From an uncultured Geobacter sp. (GTDB taxonomy: Bacteria; Desulfobacterota; Desulfuromonadia; Geobacterales; Geobacteraceae), in contig CAIYDQ010000199.1 of assembly GCA_903925075.1 (NCBI GenBank), forward strand, positions 1 through 43,101: a stretch of DNA of 43,101 bases, written 5' to 3'. A program made the position numbers and the translations under genes. The notes below the pieces were generated by a model, which ran no database searches, was not told the DNA's origin, and saw nothing but the letters and a program-made list of their open reading frames with translations. Shown in pieces: positions 7,860-17,372 of the stretch (positions within the stretch are counted from its first letter, which is position 1; every line of letters begins with the position of its first letter).

Positions 7860-9085
7860 GCACCTTTCTGCAGAGCCTGCTCATCGCCATGCGCGCGCTG
7901 CGGGTGAACAAGATGCGCGCGCTGCTCACCATGCTCGGCATCATCATCGGCATCGCCGCGGTGATCGCCATGGTCGCCATCGGCGCCGGCGCCAGCAAGA
8001 TGATCTCCGACCAGATTTCCAGCATCGGCTCCAACCTGCTCCTGGTGCTCCCCGGCTCCATTACCAGCGGCGGCATGCGCAGCGGCAGCGGCTCCACCCA
8101 GACGCTCACCTACGACGACGCCAAGGCCATCAAGGCCGAATGCCCCTCGGTCGCCGAGGTGGCGCCCACGGTGCGCGGCTCCGGCCAGGTGGTGTACGGC
8201 AACCAGAACTGGTCGACCGCGTTGAACGGCGTGACCCCGGAGATGTTGACGGTGCGCGACTGGCCGGTGGTCTCGGGGCGCAACATCACCCAGTCGGACG
8301 TCGACGGCGCCACAAAGAATTGCTTGATCGGACAGACGGTCGCTGATAATCTGTTCGGCGCCGCCGATCCAGTCGGCAAGATCATCAGGGTCAAGAAGAT
8401 ACCCTTCACGGTGATAGGTCTTTTGGGGCGCAAGGGGCAGTCGCCTCAGGGCCAGGACCAGGACGACGTGGTCTACGTGCCGCTGCGCACCGCCCAGCGC
8501 AAGCTCCTGGGGAGCCAGTTCCCCAACGTGGTCGGCGCCATGATGGTCCAGGCCAAAAGCGCGGAGGTGCTCAAGAAGGCCGAGGAGGAGGTGACGGCGC
8601 TTTTGAACCAGCGCCACCGGGTGGGACCCAGCCGCGACGCCGACTACACGGTGAGAAACCTCTCCGAGATCCTCGCGGTCGCCGAGCAGTCCTCCAAGGT
8701 GATGTCCATGCTCCTGGGAGCGGTGGCCTCCATCTCGCTGGTGGTGGGCGGGATCGGCATCATGAACATCATGCTGGTCTCGGTCACCGAGCGCACCCGC
8801 GAGATCGGCATCAGAATCGCCATCGGCGCCAAGCGGCGCGACATCCTGCTGCAGTTTCTGACCGAGGCGGTGCTGCTCACCACCTGCGGCGGCATCATCG
8901 GCATGCTGCTGGGGGTGATCGGCGCGCGGGTGGTGGCCGAGCTGGTGGGATGGCCGACGCTGATCTCGGTGAACACCATCGTGGTCGCCTTCGCCTTCTC
9001 CGCCGGAGTCGGGGTCTTTTTCGGCTTTTATCCCGCCCGCAAGGCGGCCTCCCTCAACCCGATCGAAGCTCTCAGATACGAATAG
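7856..9085 (+). CDS. ABC transporter permease (MacB/FtsX type)
   Basis: The 409-residue protein has one N-terminal helix ([20 protein letters not shown]), a periplasmic domain of about 210 residues, and three C-terminal helices with the FtsX-family motif [33 protein letters not shown]. This is the membrane half of a MacB-type exporter that pumps compounds such as peptides, macrolides or lipids from the periplasm through a TolC channel. It overlaps the ATPase gene by four bases and precedes the channel gene by 27 bases, so the four genes are probably one operon. Confidence 0.95.
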   Translation: MSTFLQSLLIAMRALRVNKMRALLTMLGIIIGIAAVIAMVAIGAGASKMISDQISSIGSNLLLVLPGSITSGGMRSGSGSTQTLTYDDAKAIKAECPSVAEVAPTVRGSGQVVYGNQNWSTALNGVTPEMLTVRDWPVVSGRNITQSDVDGATKNCLIGQTVADNLFGAADPVGKIIRVKKIPFTVIGLLGRKGQSPQGQDQDDVVYVPLRTAQRKLLGSQFPNVVGAMMVQAKSAEVLKKAEEEVTALLNQRHRVGPSRDADYTVRNLSEILAVAEQSSKVMSMLLGAVASISLVVGGIGIMNIMLVSVTERTREIGIRIAIGAKRRDILLQFLTEAVLLTTCGGIIGMLLGVIGARVVAELVGWPTLISVNTIVVAFAFSAGVGVFFGFYPARKAASLNPIEALRYE

Positions 9086-9112
9086 CGAAGCGGCCACCCG
9101 GAAAGGATACCC

Positions 9113-10603
9113 ATGAAGAGAATCAGCAAAACGACGGCTGCCGTGACCATTGGCCTCCTGCTTGGCTGCGCGGTCCCGCTTTGCGCCCAGCCGGCGACGG
9201 AGCCCGTCAACCTGACGCTGCAGGACGCCATCAGGCTCACCTTCGAGCGCAATCTCGACCTGAAGGTGGAGCTTTACAATCCCGCCATGGCCGAGGCCGA
9301 CATCCGCCGCAGCCTGGGGATCTACAACCCGCTGCTCACCCTTGGGGCGGATTACAACCGCAGCAACAGCAACAACTCCTTCAATTTCATCCCGGTGAAG
9401 GTCGACCAACTGACGGCGAACGCCGGGGTCAGCAAGCTGCTTCCCACCGGCGGCACCGTCGGCGCCACCGCCAACAGCGCCTGGATCAGCAATTCGTCCA
9501 GCTATTACACGGACGGCGTCAATCTTACCGTGAGCCAGCCGCTGTTGAAGAATTTCGGCAGGGAGGCGACCGAGCTGGTGATCAACGTCGCGCGCTTCGG
9601 CAAGGAGGGGGCGATCGACCGCTTCAAGACCCGGCTGAGCGACACGGTGGCGCAGGTGCGCAACGACTACTTCAAGCTCTACAACCTGCGCGAGGCGCTG
9701 GCGGTGAAAAGGACCTCGCTGGCCTTGGCCAACAAGATCCTGGACGAGACCCGCGGCCGGGTGAAGGCGGGGGTGCTTCCCGCCATGGAGATCCTGAACG
9801 CCGAGTTCGGCGCGGCCACCCGCGAGAAGGACGTGATCGACGCCGAGCGCGCGGTCAGGGACCAGATGGACGTGCTGCGGCTGAGCCTGCAACTGCCGGC
9901 GACCGGCGACATCGCCGTAGTCGACGAGCCGACCAGGGAGAGCTATCCGGTGAACGAAGACGAGGCGCTCAAGCAGGCGCTCGGCAGCCGCCCGGAGCTG
10001 GCGGCGCAGAGGGCGACGGTCGAGATCGACGACCTGCAGCAGAGGGTGGCCAGAAACCGCACCTTGCCGGACCTGAGCCTGAACGCCAACGTGGGGGTCG
10101 GCGGCTTCGACCCGCGCTTCGTCCAGGGGCTGACCAACACGGCTATCGCCAAGGATCCCAATTGGGGGGTCGGCCTGCAGTTCAGCTACCCGCTCGGCAA
10201 CGACGCGGCCAAGAACGACTACATCAAGAGCAAGCTCACTCTTGAGCAGGCCCGGACTCAATTGCACAGCCTGGAATCGGGCATCGCCAACGACGTGAAA
10301 GCGACCATCCGCCTGTTGGGGACGAGCTACAAGCAGATCGAGGTCACCAGCCGCGGCCGGGCCTACGCGGAGGATCGGCTGCGGGCCTTCCAAAAGAAAA
10401 ACGCCGTAGGGCTTGCCACCACCAAGGACGTCCTCGACGTGGAGAACGACCTGGTCACCGCCAAGGGGAACCAGATCCAGGCCCTGGTCGATTACAACAA
10501 CGCCATCACCCAGCTGTGGCGGGTGACAGGCGCGATCCTGGAGCGGCAAGGGATCAAGGTTTCCGAGCGCCAGGCCGATCCATTGTATGAAAGGGCCAAG
10601 TAG
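9113..10603 (+). CDS. TolC-family outer-membrane efflux channel
   Basis: The 496-residue protein has a signal peptide ([20 protein letters not shown]) ending near LCAQPA. Two OEP-type repeats follow, each beginning with a helix like [24 protein letters not shown] or [22 protein letters not shown]. Long alpha-helical hairpins and short barrel segments alternate as in TolC. The ribosome site GAAAGGA lies 6 bases before ATG. It should be the outer-membrane duct for the MacA-like adaptor and ABC exporter upstream. The MFS gene downstream overlaps it by 17 bases. Confidence 0.93.
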   Translation: MKRISKTTAAVTIGLLLGCAVPLCAQPATEPVNLTLQDAIRLTFERNLDLKVELYNPAMAEADIRRSLGIYNPLLTLGADYNRSNSNNSFNFIPVKVDQLTANAGVSKLLPTGGTVGATANSAWISNSSSYYTDGVNLTVSQPLLKNFGREATELVINVARFGKEGAIDRFKTRLSDTVAQVRNDYFKLYNLREALAVKRTSLALANKILDETRGRVKAGVLPAMEILNAEFGAATREKDVIDAERAVRDQMDVLRLSLQLPATGDIAVVDEPTRESYPVNEDEALKQALGSRPELAAQRATVEIDDLQQRVARNRTLPDLSLNANVGVGGFDPRFVQGLTNTAIAKDPNWGVGLQFSYPLGNDAAKNDYIKSKLTLEQARTQLHSLESGIANDVKATIRLLGTSYKQIEVTSRGRAYAEDRLRAFQKKNAVGLATTKDVLDVENDLVTAKGNQIQALVDYNNAITQLWRVTGAILERQGIKVSERQADPLYERAK

Positions 10604-11963
10604 ACCGGGGCGCCGCGTGGAAGCTCAGCAAGCTCAACGAGCCAAGGGAAAGCAAGGAGGGCGCGGCGGCCTTTTTCGCGCCCTCACCTCCAGAAACTAC
10701 CGCCTCTTCTTTTTCGGACAGAGCGTCTCGCTGATCGGCACCTGGATGCAGCAGGTCGCCATGAGTTGGCTGGTCTACCGGCTCACCGGCTCCGCCCTCC
10801 TGCTGGGCACGGTCGGCTTCACCAGCCAGATCCCCACCTTCCTGGTGGCCCCCTTCGCCGGCGTGCTCGCCGACCGCAGCAACCGCCGCCGCCTGCTGCT
10901 GATCACCCAGAGCCTCGCCATGGCGCAGGCCTTCCTGCTCGCCTACTTCGTGCTTTCCGGTTCGATCCGGGTCTGGCACATCCTCCTCTTGAGCCTGTTG
11001 CTGGGAGTGGTGAACGGTTTCGACATCCCGATCCGTCAGGCCTTCGTGATCGAGATGGTAGAGGACAAACAGCGCCTCCCCAACGCCATCGCCCTCAACT
11101 CCTCCATGGTCAACGCCGCCCGCCTGATCGGACCCTCCGTCGCCGGCCTGCTGATCTCGGTGCTGGGCGAGGGCGCCTGTTTCCTTTTGAACGGCCTGAG
11201 CTATCTGGCGGTGCTCGGCTCGCTGCTGGCGATGCGGGTGGCGCCCCGGCCGGCGCGGGCAAGCCGCGGCTCGCTGTTGTACGAGCTGCGCGAAGGGGTG
11301 AAGTACGCCCTCGGCTCCGAGCCGATCCGGGCGATCCTCTTGCTGATGGCGCTGATGAGCCTGATGGGGATGCCGTACGCGGTGCTGATGCCGGTCTTCG
11401 CCAAGGAGGTGCTGCACGGCGGCCCCCACACCTACGGCTTTTTGATGGCGGCCGCCGGGGTCGGCGCGCTGTGCGGCACCGTCTATCTCGCCTCGCGCAG
11501 GAGCGTGGTCGGGCTGGGGCGGCTGATCAGCATAGCCTGCGCGCTCTTTGGCGCGGGCGTTGCCTGTTTCGCGCTCTCCAGCGTGCTCTGGATCTCGCTT
11601 TGCTCCCTTTTTTTCTGCGGTTTCGGCGCCATGGTGCAGGTGTCCGGCAGCAACACCATCCTGCAGACCATCGTGGACGACGACAAGCGGGGGCGCGTGA
11701 TGAGCTTCTTCACCATGTCCTTCATGGGCATGACCCCCTTCGGCGCCCTCTGCGCCGGCGCGGTCGCCGGCCGCATCGGCGCTCCGCTCACCGTGCAGAT
11801 CGGCGGCCTCGCCTGCCTGGCGGGCTCGCTCTTCTTCGCCGCCTGGCTGCCGTCCTTCCGGGAAAAGGTGCGCCCCATCTACACCCGTCTGGGGATCATC
11901 CCCGAGCTCGCCCGAGGCATGCAGAGCGCCTCCGAACCCACCCTGCCGCCCAAGGAAGAGTAG
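10587..11963 (+). CDS. MFS exporter (EntS/MFS_3-like)
   Basis: This 458-residue protein begins with about 28 basic residues, then [20 protein letters not shown], the start of the EntS-type MFS subfamily. It has about 12 hydrophobic helices, the loop 2-3 motif [13 protein letters not shown] and [19 protein letters not shown] in helix 5. Relatives export siderophores or drugs by proton antiport; the substrate is unknown. The gene starts inside the end of the tolC-like gene, so it is translationally linked to the ABC efflux operon. Confidence 0.9.
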   Translation: MKGPSRPGRRVEAQQAQRAKGKQGGRGGLFRALTSRNYRLFFFGQSVSLIGTWMQQVAMSWLVYRLTGSALLLGTVGFTSQIPTFLVAPFAGVLADRSNRRRLLLITQSLAMAQAFLLAYFVLSGSIRVWHILLLSLLLGVVNGFDIPIRQAFVIEMVEDKQRLPNAIALNSSMVNAARLIGPSVAGLLISVLGEGACFLLNGLSYLAVLGSLLAMRVAPRPARASRGSLLYELREGVKYALGSEPIRAILLLMALMSLMGMPYAVLMPVFAKEVLHGGPHTYGFLMAAAGVGALCGTVYLASRRSVVGLGRLISIACALFGAGVACFALSSVLWISLCSLFFCGFGAMVQVSGSNTILQTIVDDDKRGRVMSFFTMSFMGMTPFGALCAGAVAGRIGAPLTVQIGGLACLAGSLFFAAWLPSFREKVRPIYTRLGIIPELARGMQSASEPTLPPKEE

Positions 11964-12071
11964 TTTTGGCGTAAGTGCTCAATAGCAATAAAAAAGAACC
12001 CAAGTTGCGGTTTGCCTCTCCGGGGAAGCACGGTACAATGGTGATCGTCATTTCACTGGGCGGAGGTGGGT

Positions 12072-12335
12072 ATGCCGGGGATACGTTACGAACATGTGCA
12101 CCGCATCAAGGTCAACACCGCCGATGCCAGGACCATAGGCGATTTCATCGACATCCTGGAAGAGTATCTGTCGCTGTTCAAGCGCTGGGAGGAAAGGGGG
12201 GTCAAGCTCGATCCCCACGGCACCGGCAGCGGTTACGCCATTTTCTACACCTACGATGAACAAGTTGCCCGTGAAGAGGGTTTCGAACGCTTCCGCACCG
12301 AGTCCGGCAACCCTTTGCCCCGAGTCAGGGGGTAG
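12072..12335 (+). CDS. Small soluble protein of unknown function
   Basis: ATG at 12072 follows GGAGG at 5 bases, which favours it over the GTG two codons upstream. The 87-residue product has no membrane segment. It reads as an alpha/beta fold with a helix rich in acidic and aromatic residues (IGDFIDILEEYLSLFKRW) followed by a strand (GYAIFYTYDEQVA). No family is recognised. It is separate from the upstream MFS gene by about 110 bases. Confidence 0.7.
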   Translation: MPGIRYEHVHRIKVNTADARTIGDFIDILEEYLSLFKRWEERGVKLDPHGTGSGYAIFYTYDEQVAREEGFERFRTESGNPLPRVRG

Positions 12336-12455
12336 AGGCCAACCAAAGCCAACTTTTTCTTCCAAGATGCGGGCGAGTTATGCGATACTTCTGCTGCGTG
12401 GCGCGACCGGCAGGCGCCGGCGGCGCCATCATCCCCGAAGAATAAGGCCATCTAC

Positions 12456-13262
12456 ATGTCCCAGTTGCACCGCTTTTCCCGCACCGAACTGCTCATCGGA
12501 GCCGCCGGGCTCCAGAAATTGAAAGAGTCGACCGTAGCCGTCTTCGGTCTTGGCGGGGTGGGGAGTTACGCCGCCGAGGCCCTCTGCCGGGCGGGGGTCG
12601 GCCGCCTGATCATCGTCGATTTCGACGACATCTGCCTGACCAACGTCAACCGCCAACTGCACGCGATGGACGGCACCGTCGGCAAGTCCAAGGCGCTGGT
12701 GATGGCCGAACGGATGCGCCTCATCTCCCCGCAGACCGAGATCGTTCCCTACCAGGATTTTTACGAGGCTAAAAACAGCGAATTGCTGCTCGCCGACCAT
12801 TACGACTACGTCGTGGACGCCATCGACCACATCACCAGCAAACTGCACCTGATCCGGAGCTGCCGGGAGAGGAACATCCCGATCATCTCCAGCATGGGAG
12901 CGGCCGCCAAGCTCGACCCGACCCAGATCAAGGTGGCGGACATTTCCGAAACCGACAAGTGCCGGATGGCGCGCTCGATGAGGAAGTTGCTGAAAAGGCA
13001 GGGGATAGCGCGCGGGGTCAAGGTGGTCTTCTCGACGGAGCAATACCGGCCGCAAGAGGCCAAGGACGGCGGCTGCAAAGGGAACTGCATCTGCCCGAAC
13101 AAGGACGACCAGCGTTTTTCCTGCGAGCATCGCCGCATCATCCTCGGCAGCGTCTCCTTCATTCCCTCCATCTTCGGGCTTACCATGGCCGGGGTCGTGG
13201 TCAACGACCTGCTTGCCTTGCAACCGACAGCCGATCCCTCGACGGTAGTTCCTGTCCTGTAA
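12456..13262 (+). CDS. tcdA: tRNA threonylcarbamoyladenosine dehydratase (ThiF/E1-like)
   Basis: The 268-residue protein carries the E1-like adenylation core: VFGLGGVGSYAAEALCRAG (nucleotide-binding loop, about residues 29-47), IVDFDDICLTNVNRQ (Asp and Asn/Arg that bind ATP-Mg) and a DAIDHITSK segment. The start RFSRTELLIGAAGLQKL is typical of TcdA/CsdL. It cyclises t6A37 of tRNA to ct6A with ATP. A Cys cluster (GGCKGNCICPN) sits late in the protein. It appears to be a single-gene unit. Confidence 0.9.
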   Translation: MSQLHRFSRTELLIGAAGLQKLKESTVAVFGLGGVGSYAAEALCRAGVGRLIIVDFDDICLTNVNRQLHAMDGTVGKSKALVMAERMRLISPQTEIVPYQDFYEAKNSELLLADHYDYVVDAIDHITSKLHLIRSCRERNIPIISSMGAAAKLDPTQIKVADISETDKCRMARSMRKLLKRQGIARGVKVVFSTEQYRPQEAKDGGCKGNCICPNKDDQRFSCEHRRIILGSVSFIPSIFGLTMAGVVVNDLLALQPTADPSTVVPVL

Positions 13263-13331
13263 GATATAGGGTCGCCCCGCCTTTCAGCGCCAACCTGGGT
13301 CATCGGAAATATGAAGCCGGAATGGGTAGCT

Positions 13332-13352
13332 CCTCCCCCCAGCGGGGGGAGG
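13332..13352. repeat. Perfect C/G hairpin between tcdA and pta
   Basis: CCTCCCCCC (13332-13340) pairs with GGGGGGAGG (13344-13352) around AGC. It lies in the 198-base convergent gap between tcdA and pta. No T-tract follows on either side, so an intrinsic terminator is uncertain. Confidence 0.5.
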
Positions 13353-13460
13353 TTGAAGAACCGCCAAGGCTTAACTTTACGGTGGCAGCTAGACTTGAAG
13401 AGTGGGGAAAGGGGAGGGGGGACTGGCAAACCTTGGGCAACCCTCGGTCGGCCTCTTTTT

Positions 13461-14462
13461 TTACCCTTGCGCCTGCACTGCGGTGATCGCCGTCACGTCG
13501 ACGATATCCTGGATGGAGCAGCCGCGGGAGAGGTCGTTTACCGGCTTGGCCAGGCCTTGGATGACCGGACCGATCGCCTTGGCGCCGGCCAGCCGTTCCA
13601 CCAACTTATAGGCGATGTTGCCGGCGTCCAGCGTCGGGAAGATGAGCACGTTGGCCCGCCCGGCGACGGCGCTCCCCGGGGCTTTCTTGCCGCCGACCGC
13701 GGGAATCAGCGCCGCGTCGGCCTGCAATTCGCCGTCGATGCTCAATTCCGGGTCCATGGATTTCGCAATCGCCAGCGCCTTGGTCACCTTGTCGGCGTCG
13801 GCATGACTGGCGCTTCCTTTGGTGGAGAAGGAGAGCATGGCGACCCTGGCGGGGACGTCGAGGAAGGCTTGACAGTTCCTGGCGGTGGCGATGGCGATGT
13901 CGGCCAGCGCCTGGGCGTCCGGATTGGGATTTACGGCGCAGTCGGCAAAGAGGATGACCCCTTCTTCACCGAAGTTCATGGTTTTGGTGGACATCAGGAA
14001 GAACGAGGAGACGGTCTTGATGCCGGGGGCCGGGCCGACCGTTTGGAATGCGGCGCGCAGCACGTCGCCGGTGGTGCCGGTGGCGCCGGCTACCTCGCCG
14101 TCGGCGTCCCCCTCGCGCACCATCATGCCTGCAAAATAAAGGTGGTCAGCGGCGCACAAAAGCTCCCGGGCCTTTTCGCTGGTAAGTCCCTTGGACTTGC
14201 GCAGCGTCGCCAACTTCTCGGCGTATTCGGGAAGTTTCGGGGAAGAAGAGGGTTCCACGATCTCCACCTCCGCCAGGTGTATCCCCTTGGCCGCGGCGGT
14301 CGCTCGCAGCGCCTCCGGATTGCCCAGCAGGATCACCCTCGCCAGGCCCTGTTCCACGATGTTCTGGGCCGCGAACAACATCCTCTCGTCGTAGCTTTCC
14401 GGCAAAACGATGGTCTTCAGATGCGTGCGCGCTTTTTCCTTTATCAGCTCCACCAACGGCAT
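13461..14462 (-). CDS. pta: Phosphate acetyltransferase
   Basis: The ATG at 14462 is chosen because it follows GGGAGGGTGAT; a start 8 codons upstream would lack a ribosome site. The 333-residue protein is the short class I Pta form, a single PTA_PTB domain with VLPES(Y)DERML near the N-terminus, [19 protein letters not shown], and the C-terminal [25 protein letters not shown]. It interconverts acetyl-CoA and acetyl phosphate, central to acetate use in Geobacteraceae. No ackA lies beside it. It has its own promoter with an overlapping palindrome and is separated by 78 bases from the moe-moa-mog operon. Confidence 0.95.
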   Translation of the reverse strand: MPLVELIKEKARTHLKTIVLPESYDERMLFAAQNIVEQGLARVILLGNPEALRATAAAKGIHLAEVEIVEPSSSPKLPEYAEKLATLRKSKGLTSEKARELLCAADHLYFAGMMVREGDADGEVAGATGTTGDVLRAAFQTVGPAPGIKTVSSFFLMSTKTMNFGEEGVILFADCAVNPNPDAQALADIAIATARNCQAFLDVPARVAMLSFSTKGSASHADADKVTKALAIAKSMDPELSIDGELQADAALIPAVGGKKAPGSAVAGRANVLIFPTLDAGNIAYKLVERLAGAKAIGPVIQGLAKPVNDLSRGCSIQDIVDVTAITAVQAQG

Positions 14463-14489
14463 ATCACCCTCCCGCGTAATTTTCAAACT

Positions 14490-14508
14490 GAGTTATGTTT
14501 TATAACTC
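14490..14508. promoter_or_regulatory. Palindrome overlapping the pta -10 box
   Basis: GAGTTAT (14490-14496) and ATAACTC (14502-14508) form a perfect 7-base inverted repeat around GTTTT. It covers the -10 hexamer of the pta promoter, a position expected for a repressor operator. The binding protein is unknown. Confidence 0.55.
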
Positions 14509-14527
14509 AAGAGCGGGTTTAGGTCAA
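14499..14527 (-). promoter_or_regulatory. Sigma-70 type promoter for pta
   Basis: On the minus strand TTGACC (14522-14527) is followed by a 17-base spacer and TATAAA (14499-14504). This predicts a transcript starting about 30 bases before the pta ATG, independent of the molybdenum-cofactor operon. Confidence 0.75.
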
Positions 14528-14540
14528 ATAAAAAGCGGAT

Positions 14541-15038
14541 TTAGCGCTCCAGCGGCGAGCCGCATTCCTCCGGGTCTCCCTGGAGTTTGGCGACGGCGTG
14601 GGGGACGGCGGGCCAGACGAAAGATATGTTTTCCGTCGCGCCCTTAGGGCTTCCCGGCAGATTGATGATCAGGCTGTTTTTGCGGATGCCGGCGACCGCC
14701 CGGGAAATGATGGCGTGGGGGGTTTTTTTCAGGCTTTCCATGCGCATGACCTCGCCGAATCCGGGGAGCAGCCGGTCCACGATGCGTTCGGTCGCCTCAG
14801 GTGTGACGTCGCGCGGCGAGACGCCCGTGCCGCCGGTGGTGAGGATCAAGTCGAAGTCGCCGCTGTCGGCCCACTCCACCAGTTTCTCCGAGATCAGCCG
14901 GGCCTCGTCCGGGATCACCTCGGTGCGGCAGACCGCGACGCCTTGCAGTTCCAGCCATGCCTTGAGGGCCGGTCCGCTGCCGTCCTCTCTCTCGCCCGTT
15001 GAGCAGCGGTCGCTCAGTGTCAATATGGCAGCGCGCAT
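14541..15038 (-). CDS. mogA: Molybdopterin adenylyltransferase (MogA/MoaB family)
   Basis: The 165-residue MoCF-domain protein has LTLSDRCSTGEREDGSGP near the start and the molybdopterin-binding motif LTTGGTGVSPRDVTPEA (about 65-81), then NLPGSPKGATEN. MogA adenylylates molybdopterin before metal insertion; MoaB paralogues are very similar, so the symbol is by best fit. The gene starts 3 bases after moaC ends, with the ribosome site inside the moaC 3' end. It is last in the moeA-moaC-mogA operon. Confidence 0.9.
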   Translation of the reverse strand: MRAAILTLSDRCSTGEREDGSGPALKAWLELQGVAVCRTEVIPDEARLISEKLVEWADSGDFDLILTTGGTGVSPRDVTPEATERIVDRLLPGFGEVMRMESLKKTPHAIISRAVAGIRKNSLIINLPGSPKGATENISFVWPAVPHAVAKLQGDPEECGSPLER

Positions 15039-15041
15039 AAT

Positions 15042-15557
15042 TTATTCTCCTTTGTCAGGGTTTCCTGGTTCCTGCTTCACTTTGTCAGCCCTGCGGAAGG
15101 TGCCGCTCTTGCCCCCCTCCTTATAGTGCAGGGCGATGTCGGAGATCACGATCCCCTTGTCGCTTCCCTTGCACATGTCGTAGACGGTGAGGGCGGCGAC
15201 GCTGGCCGCGGTCATCGCCTCCATTTCCACGCCGGTCCGCTCGAAGGCCCGGACCGTGGCCAGCACTTCGATCCTTCCCCGTTCGGGATCGACCTCGAAC
15301 TCGATGGCCGCATGATGGATGGCAAGCGGGTGGGAGAGCGGTATCAGCTCGGGGGTCCGTTTGGCCCCGGCGATGCCCGCCAACCGGGCTACGCCCAGCA
15401 CGTCCCCCTTGGCCATGCGCCCGGAAACGATGGCCTGTACCGTTTCCGGCTTCAGCGTCAGCACGGCGCCGGCGACGGCGGTCCTCATGGTGGGGGTCTT
15501 CAGGCTCACATCCACCATGATGGCGTTGCCTCTTTCGTCGAAATGATTGAATGACAT
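15042..15557 (-). CDS. moaC: Cyclic pyranopterin monophosphate synthase
   Basis: The start at 15557 is fixed by the GGAGG that overlaps the end of moeA; ten further upstream codons would lie inside moeA. The 171-residue protein matches MoaC throughout: MVDVSLKTPTMRTAVA, KGDVLGVARLAGI, TPELIPLSHPLAIHHA, RTGVEMEAMTAASVAALTVYDM and a C-terminal GKSG. It makes cyclic pyranopterin phosphate from the MoaA product in step one of molybdenum cofactor synthesis. moaA itself is not in the window. It lies one base after moeA. Confidence 0.95.
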   Translation of the reverse strand: MSFNHFDERGNAIMVDVSLKTPTMRTAVAGAVLTLKPETVQAIVSGRMAKGDVLGVARLAGIAGAKRTPELIPLSHPLAIHHAAIEFEVDPERGRIEVLATVRAFERTGVEMEAMTAASVAALTVYDMCKGSDKGIVISDIALHYKEGGKSGTFRRADKVKQEPGNPDKGE

Positions 15558-15558
15558 G

Positions 15559-16770
15559 TTAAGCCTCCATTTCCAGTGTCGGGTCAAGCAGGTGCAGATC
15601 CACCTCTTCGCCCGCGGCGAATTCGGTCCGGTCCGCGGGGAGCAGCGCCAGGGCGTTACAGGCTAGCATGGTTTTGAGAATGCCGGTGTTCTGGTCTCCC
15701 GAGGTGCTCACCAGGTAGCCCCGCTCGTCGACGGTCGCCCGCACCCTGAGGAAGTTGAGCTTCCCCGGCTTCTTGCGGACCGCCTCCGCCAAGCGGCCGC
15801 GCACGGTCCGCCTCAACATCTTGGCGTGCCCCATCATCTTGAGCAGCGCCGGCCGCACGAACTCCTCGAAGGTGATCATGGTCGAGACGGGATTGCCCGG
15901 CAGCGAGAAAATCGGGGTGCTCCCTTTCATGCCGAAGGCGGTCGGCCCGCCCGGCTTGACGCCGACCTTCCAGAACTCTTCCTGCACGCCAAGCTCGGCC
16001 AGCGTTTCGCGCACCAGGTCCCGGTCGCCCGCGGAGACGCCGGCCGAGGTGATCAGCACGTCCGCCTTCAGCCCCTCCGACATCAGGCTCAGATGGCTCT
16101 CACGGTTGTCCCTGGCTATGCCGAGGATGGTCGGCTCGGCGCCGCACAGTTTCACGGCGGCGGCAAGGGCAAGGGCGTTGCTGTTGATGATCTCGCTTTG
16201 TTTGGGTTCGGTCCCCAGTTCCACCAGTTCGTCGCCGGTGGAGAGGATCGCCACCCGCAGTTTGCGGTAGACCGGCACCATGGCGGCATTGAAGGTGGCG
16301 AGCAGGCTGATCTGGGGCGGCCCCAGCAGCGTTCCCTTGGCAAGCGCCGGTTCTCCGTCGGCCACGTCCTCGCCGGCGAAGCGGATGTGATCTCCCTTGC
16401 GAACCTGCTGCAGGAGCGTCACCGTTGCCTCCTGCTGCTCGGTCTCCTCCAGGGGAACCACGGCGTCGGCACCCGCAGGGATCGGCGCTCCGGTCATGAT
16501 CCTGGCGGCGCAGCCGGGTGCGACGGCGTCTTCGGAGCTGACGCCGGCCGGGATGTAGTCGGTCACCTTCAGGAAGACGGACGGCGCGCAGTCGGCGCTT
16601 CTGACGGCGAAACCGTCCATGGCCGAATTGTCCCAGCGCGGCATGTCCCAGGGTGCTGCAAAATCAGCGGCAATTACCCGTCCTGCTGCCTCCAACAGCA
16701 ATACCCGCTCGACTCCCGCGGGAGCGACCTTTTCCAAAATTGTGCGCCTGGCTTCCTCGAAGCTCGTCAT
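15559..16770 (-). CDS. moeA: Molybdopterin molybdenumtransferase
   Basis: The ATG at 16770 (MTSFEEARRTI) follows GAGG at 9 bases; upstream in-frame codons run through a structured leader and are rejected. The 403-residue protein has the MoeA layout: PRWDNSAMDGFAVRS (about residues 50-64), MTGAPIPAGADAVVPLE, the MoCF-type ILSTGDELVE and ITSAGVSAGDRDL, FSLPGNPVS and the C-terminal domain IV. It ligates molybdate (or tungstate) to adenylylated molybdopterin. It heads the operon with moaC and mogA. Confidence 0.95.
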   Translation of the reverse strand: MTSFEEARRTILEKVAPAGVERVLLLEAAGRVIAADFAAPWDMPRWDNSAMDGFAVRSADCAPSVFLKVTDYIPAGVSSEDAVAPGCAARIMTGAPIPAGADAVVPLEETEQQEATVTLLQQVRKGDHIRFAGEDVADGEPALAKGTLLGPPQISLLATFNAAMVPVYRKLRVAILSTGDELVELGTEPKQSEIINSNALALAAAVKLCGAEPTILGIARDNRESHLSLMSEGLKADVLITSAGVSAGDRDLVRETLAELGVQEEFWKVGVKPGGPTAFGMKGSTPIFSLPGNPVSTMITFEEFVRPALLKMMGHAKMLRRTVRGRLAEAVRKKPGKLNFLRVRATVDERGYLVSTSGDQNTGILKTMLACNALALLPADRTEFAAGEEVDLHLLDPTLEMEA

Positions 16771-16800
16771 TGCAGTACCTCGTGTTCCCGGGGGGATGGA

Positions 16801-16848
16801 AATAAATAAAATAAGAAAAGGGTCTCCTTCCATAAAGGAAGAGGACCC
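16801..16848 (-). terminator. Leader terminator upstream of moeA
   Basis: Read on the minus strand, GGGTC...GACCC (16844-16848 with 16820-16824) closes a hairpin with an inner TTCC/GGAA stem. It is followed by CTTTTCTTATTTTATTTATTT. It sits about 30 bases before the moeA start, between the structured leader and the operon, as expected for attenuation. Confidence 0.75.
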
Positions 16849-16861
16849 CGGACGCTGCAGC

Positions 16862-16985
16862 GACAAAAAGGGTGCTCTCCTTTCCAAAAGGGAGGCGGTG
16901 CCGTTTCCGGCAGCACCCATTGACCGGGCCTCTTGGGGATGTGTCCCTTTAGGCAGCCTCGGTTCGGAGATCGTTATCGATATCC
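16862..16985 (-). promoter_or_regulatory. Structured leader RNA, candidate Moco riboswitch
   Basis: On the minus strand this leader folds into several stems. GGGTGCT/AGCACCC (16912-16918 with 16870-16876) encloses GCCG-GAAA-CGGC with a GNRA tetraloop and a CTCC/GGAG hairpin. Upstream is CTCCGAACCGAGGCTGCC, followed by a run containing GGGACA and GAGGCCCGG. The position before a moeA-moaC-mogA operon, the GNRA loop, the multi-stem junction and the terminator just downstream all fit the Moco RNA motif. The family match is from memory of its general shape, not from a covariance-model score. Confidence 0.6.
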
Positions 16986-17372
16986 AAGACCCATAGCATA
17001 CTTCCGGCGAAATAGACAATTATTTTGCCTTAAGTCACTCTTCGGTAGTGTATAACTACGTTATGTCAGGATAAAAAACTCTGGACATGACAGTTGGAAA
17101 GTATTATTTTCAGCGGGTTCTTGGACGTTGTAGCCTTGGAAAAACCTCGATGCTGACCTGCTAAACTCCCCGTGGTCGTGGCGTTGTTGGCTGTTTGGAT
17201 GATGAACCTCCTGGCTTGGTAGTTGTGCTGTCTCTTTCAAGAAATGACAACCATTGTTTTACACTTCGCAATTGCAAAATAATCATAATCCAACTAAAGG
17301 CGCAGTGGCGGGCGACAATGTCTCAGCCGTTATCGAAGCAATCCCGCCTGCCGGTCACAAAGGACTAAATCT

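Larger units (their letters stand above)
16771..17372. other. Gene-free divergent region between moeA and the acyl-CoA synthetase gene
   Basis: These 602 bases contain no supported gene. On the moeA side lie a terminator (16801-16848) and a structured leader (16862-16985). On the other side the sequence becomes AT-richer (17035-17120 and 17220-17300) and contains a short inverted repeat ATGTC/GACAT near 17063-17090. No good promoter could be fixed for the + strand gene. Confidence 0.6.

Noticed and set aside
7556-10549. A 997-codon open frame on the minus strand opposite the efflux operon
   Set aside because: It is antisense to three well-supported genes (ATPase, permease, TolC), has no domain or ribosome site, and is rich in His, Gly, Arg and Asp as expected of a shadow frame in high-GC DNA.
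16771-17019. N-terminal extension of MoeA to an ATG at 17019
   Set aside because: The extension would translate the structured leader and terminator; the ATG at 16770 has a ribosome site and begins at the family's normal N-terminus.
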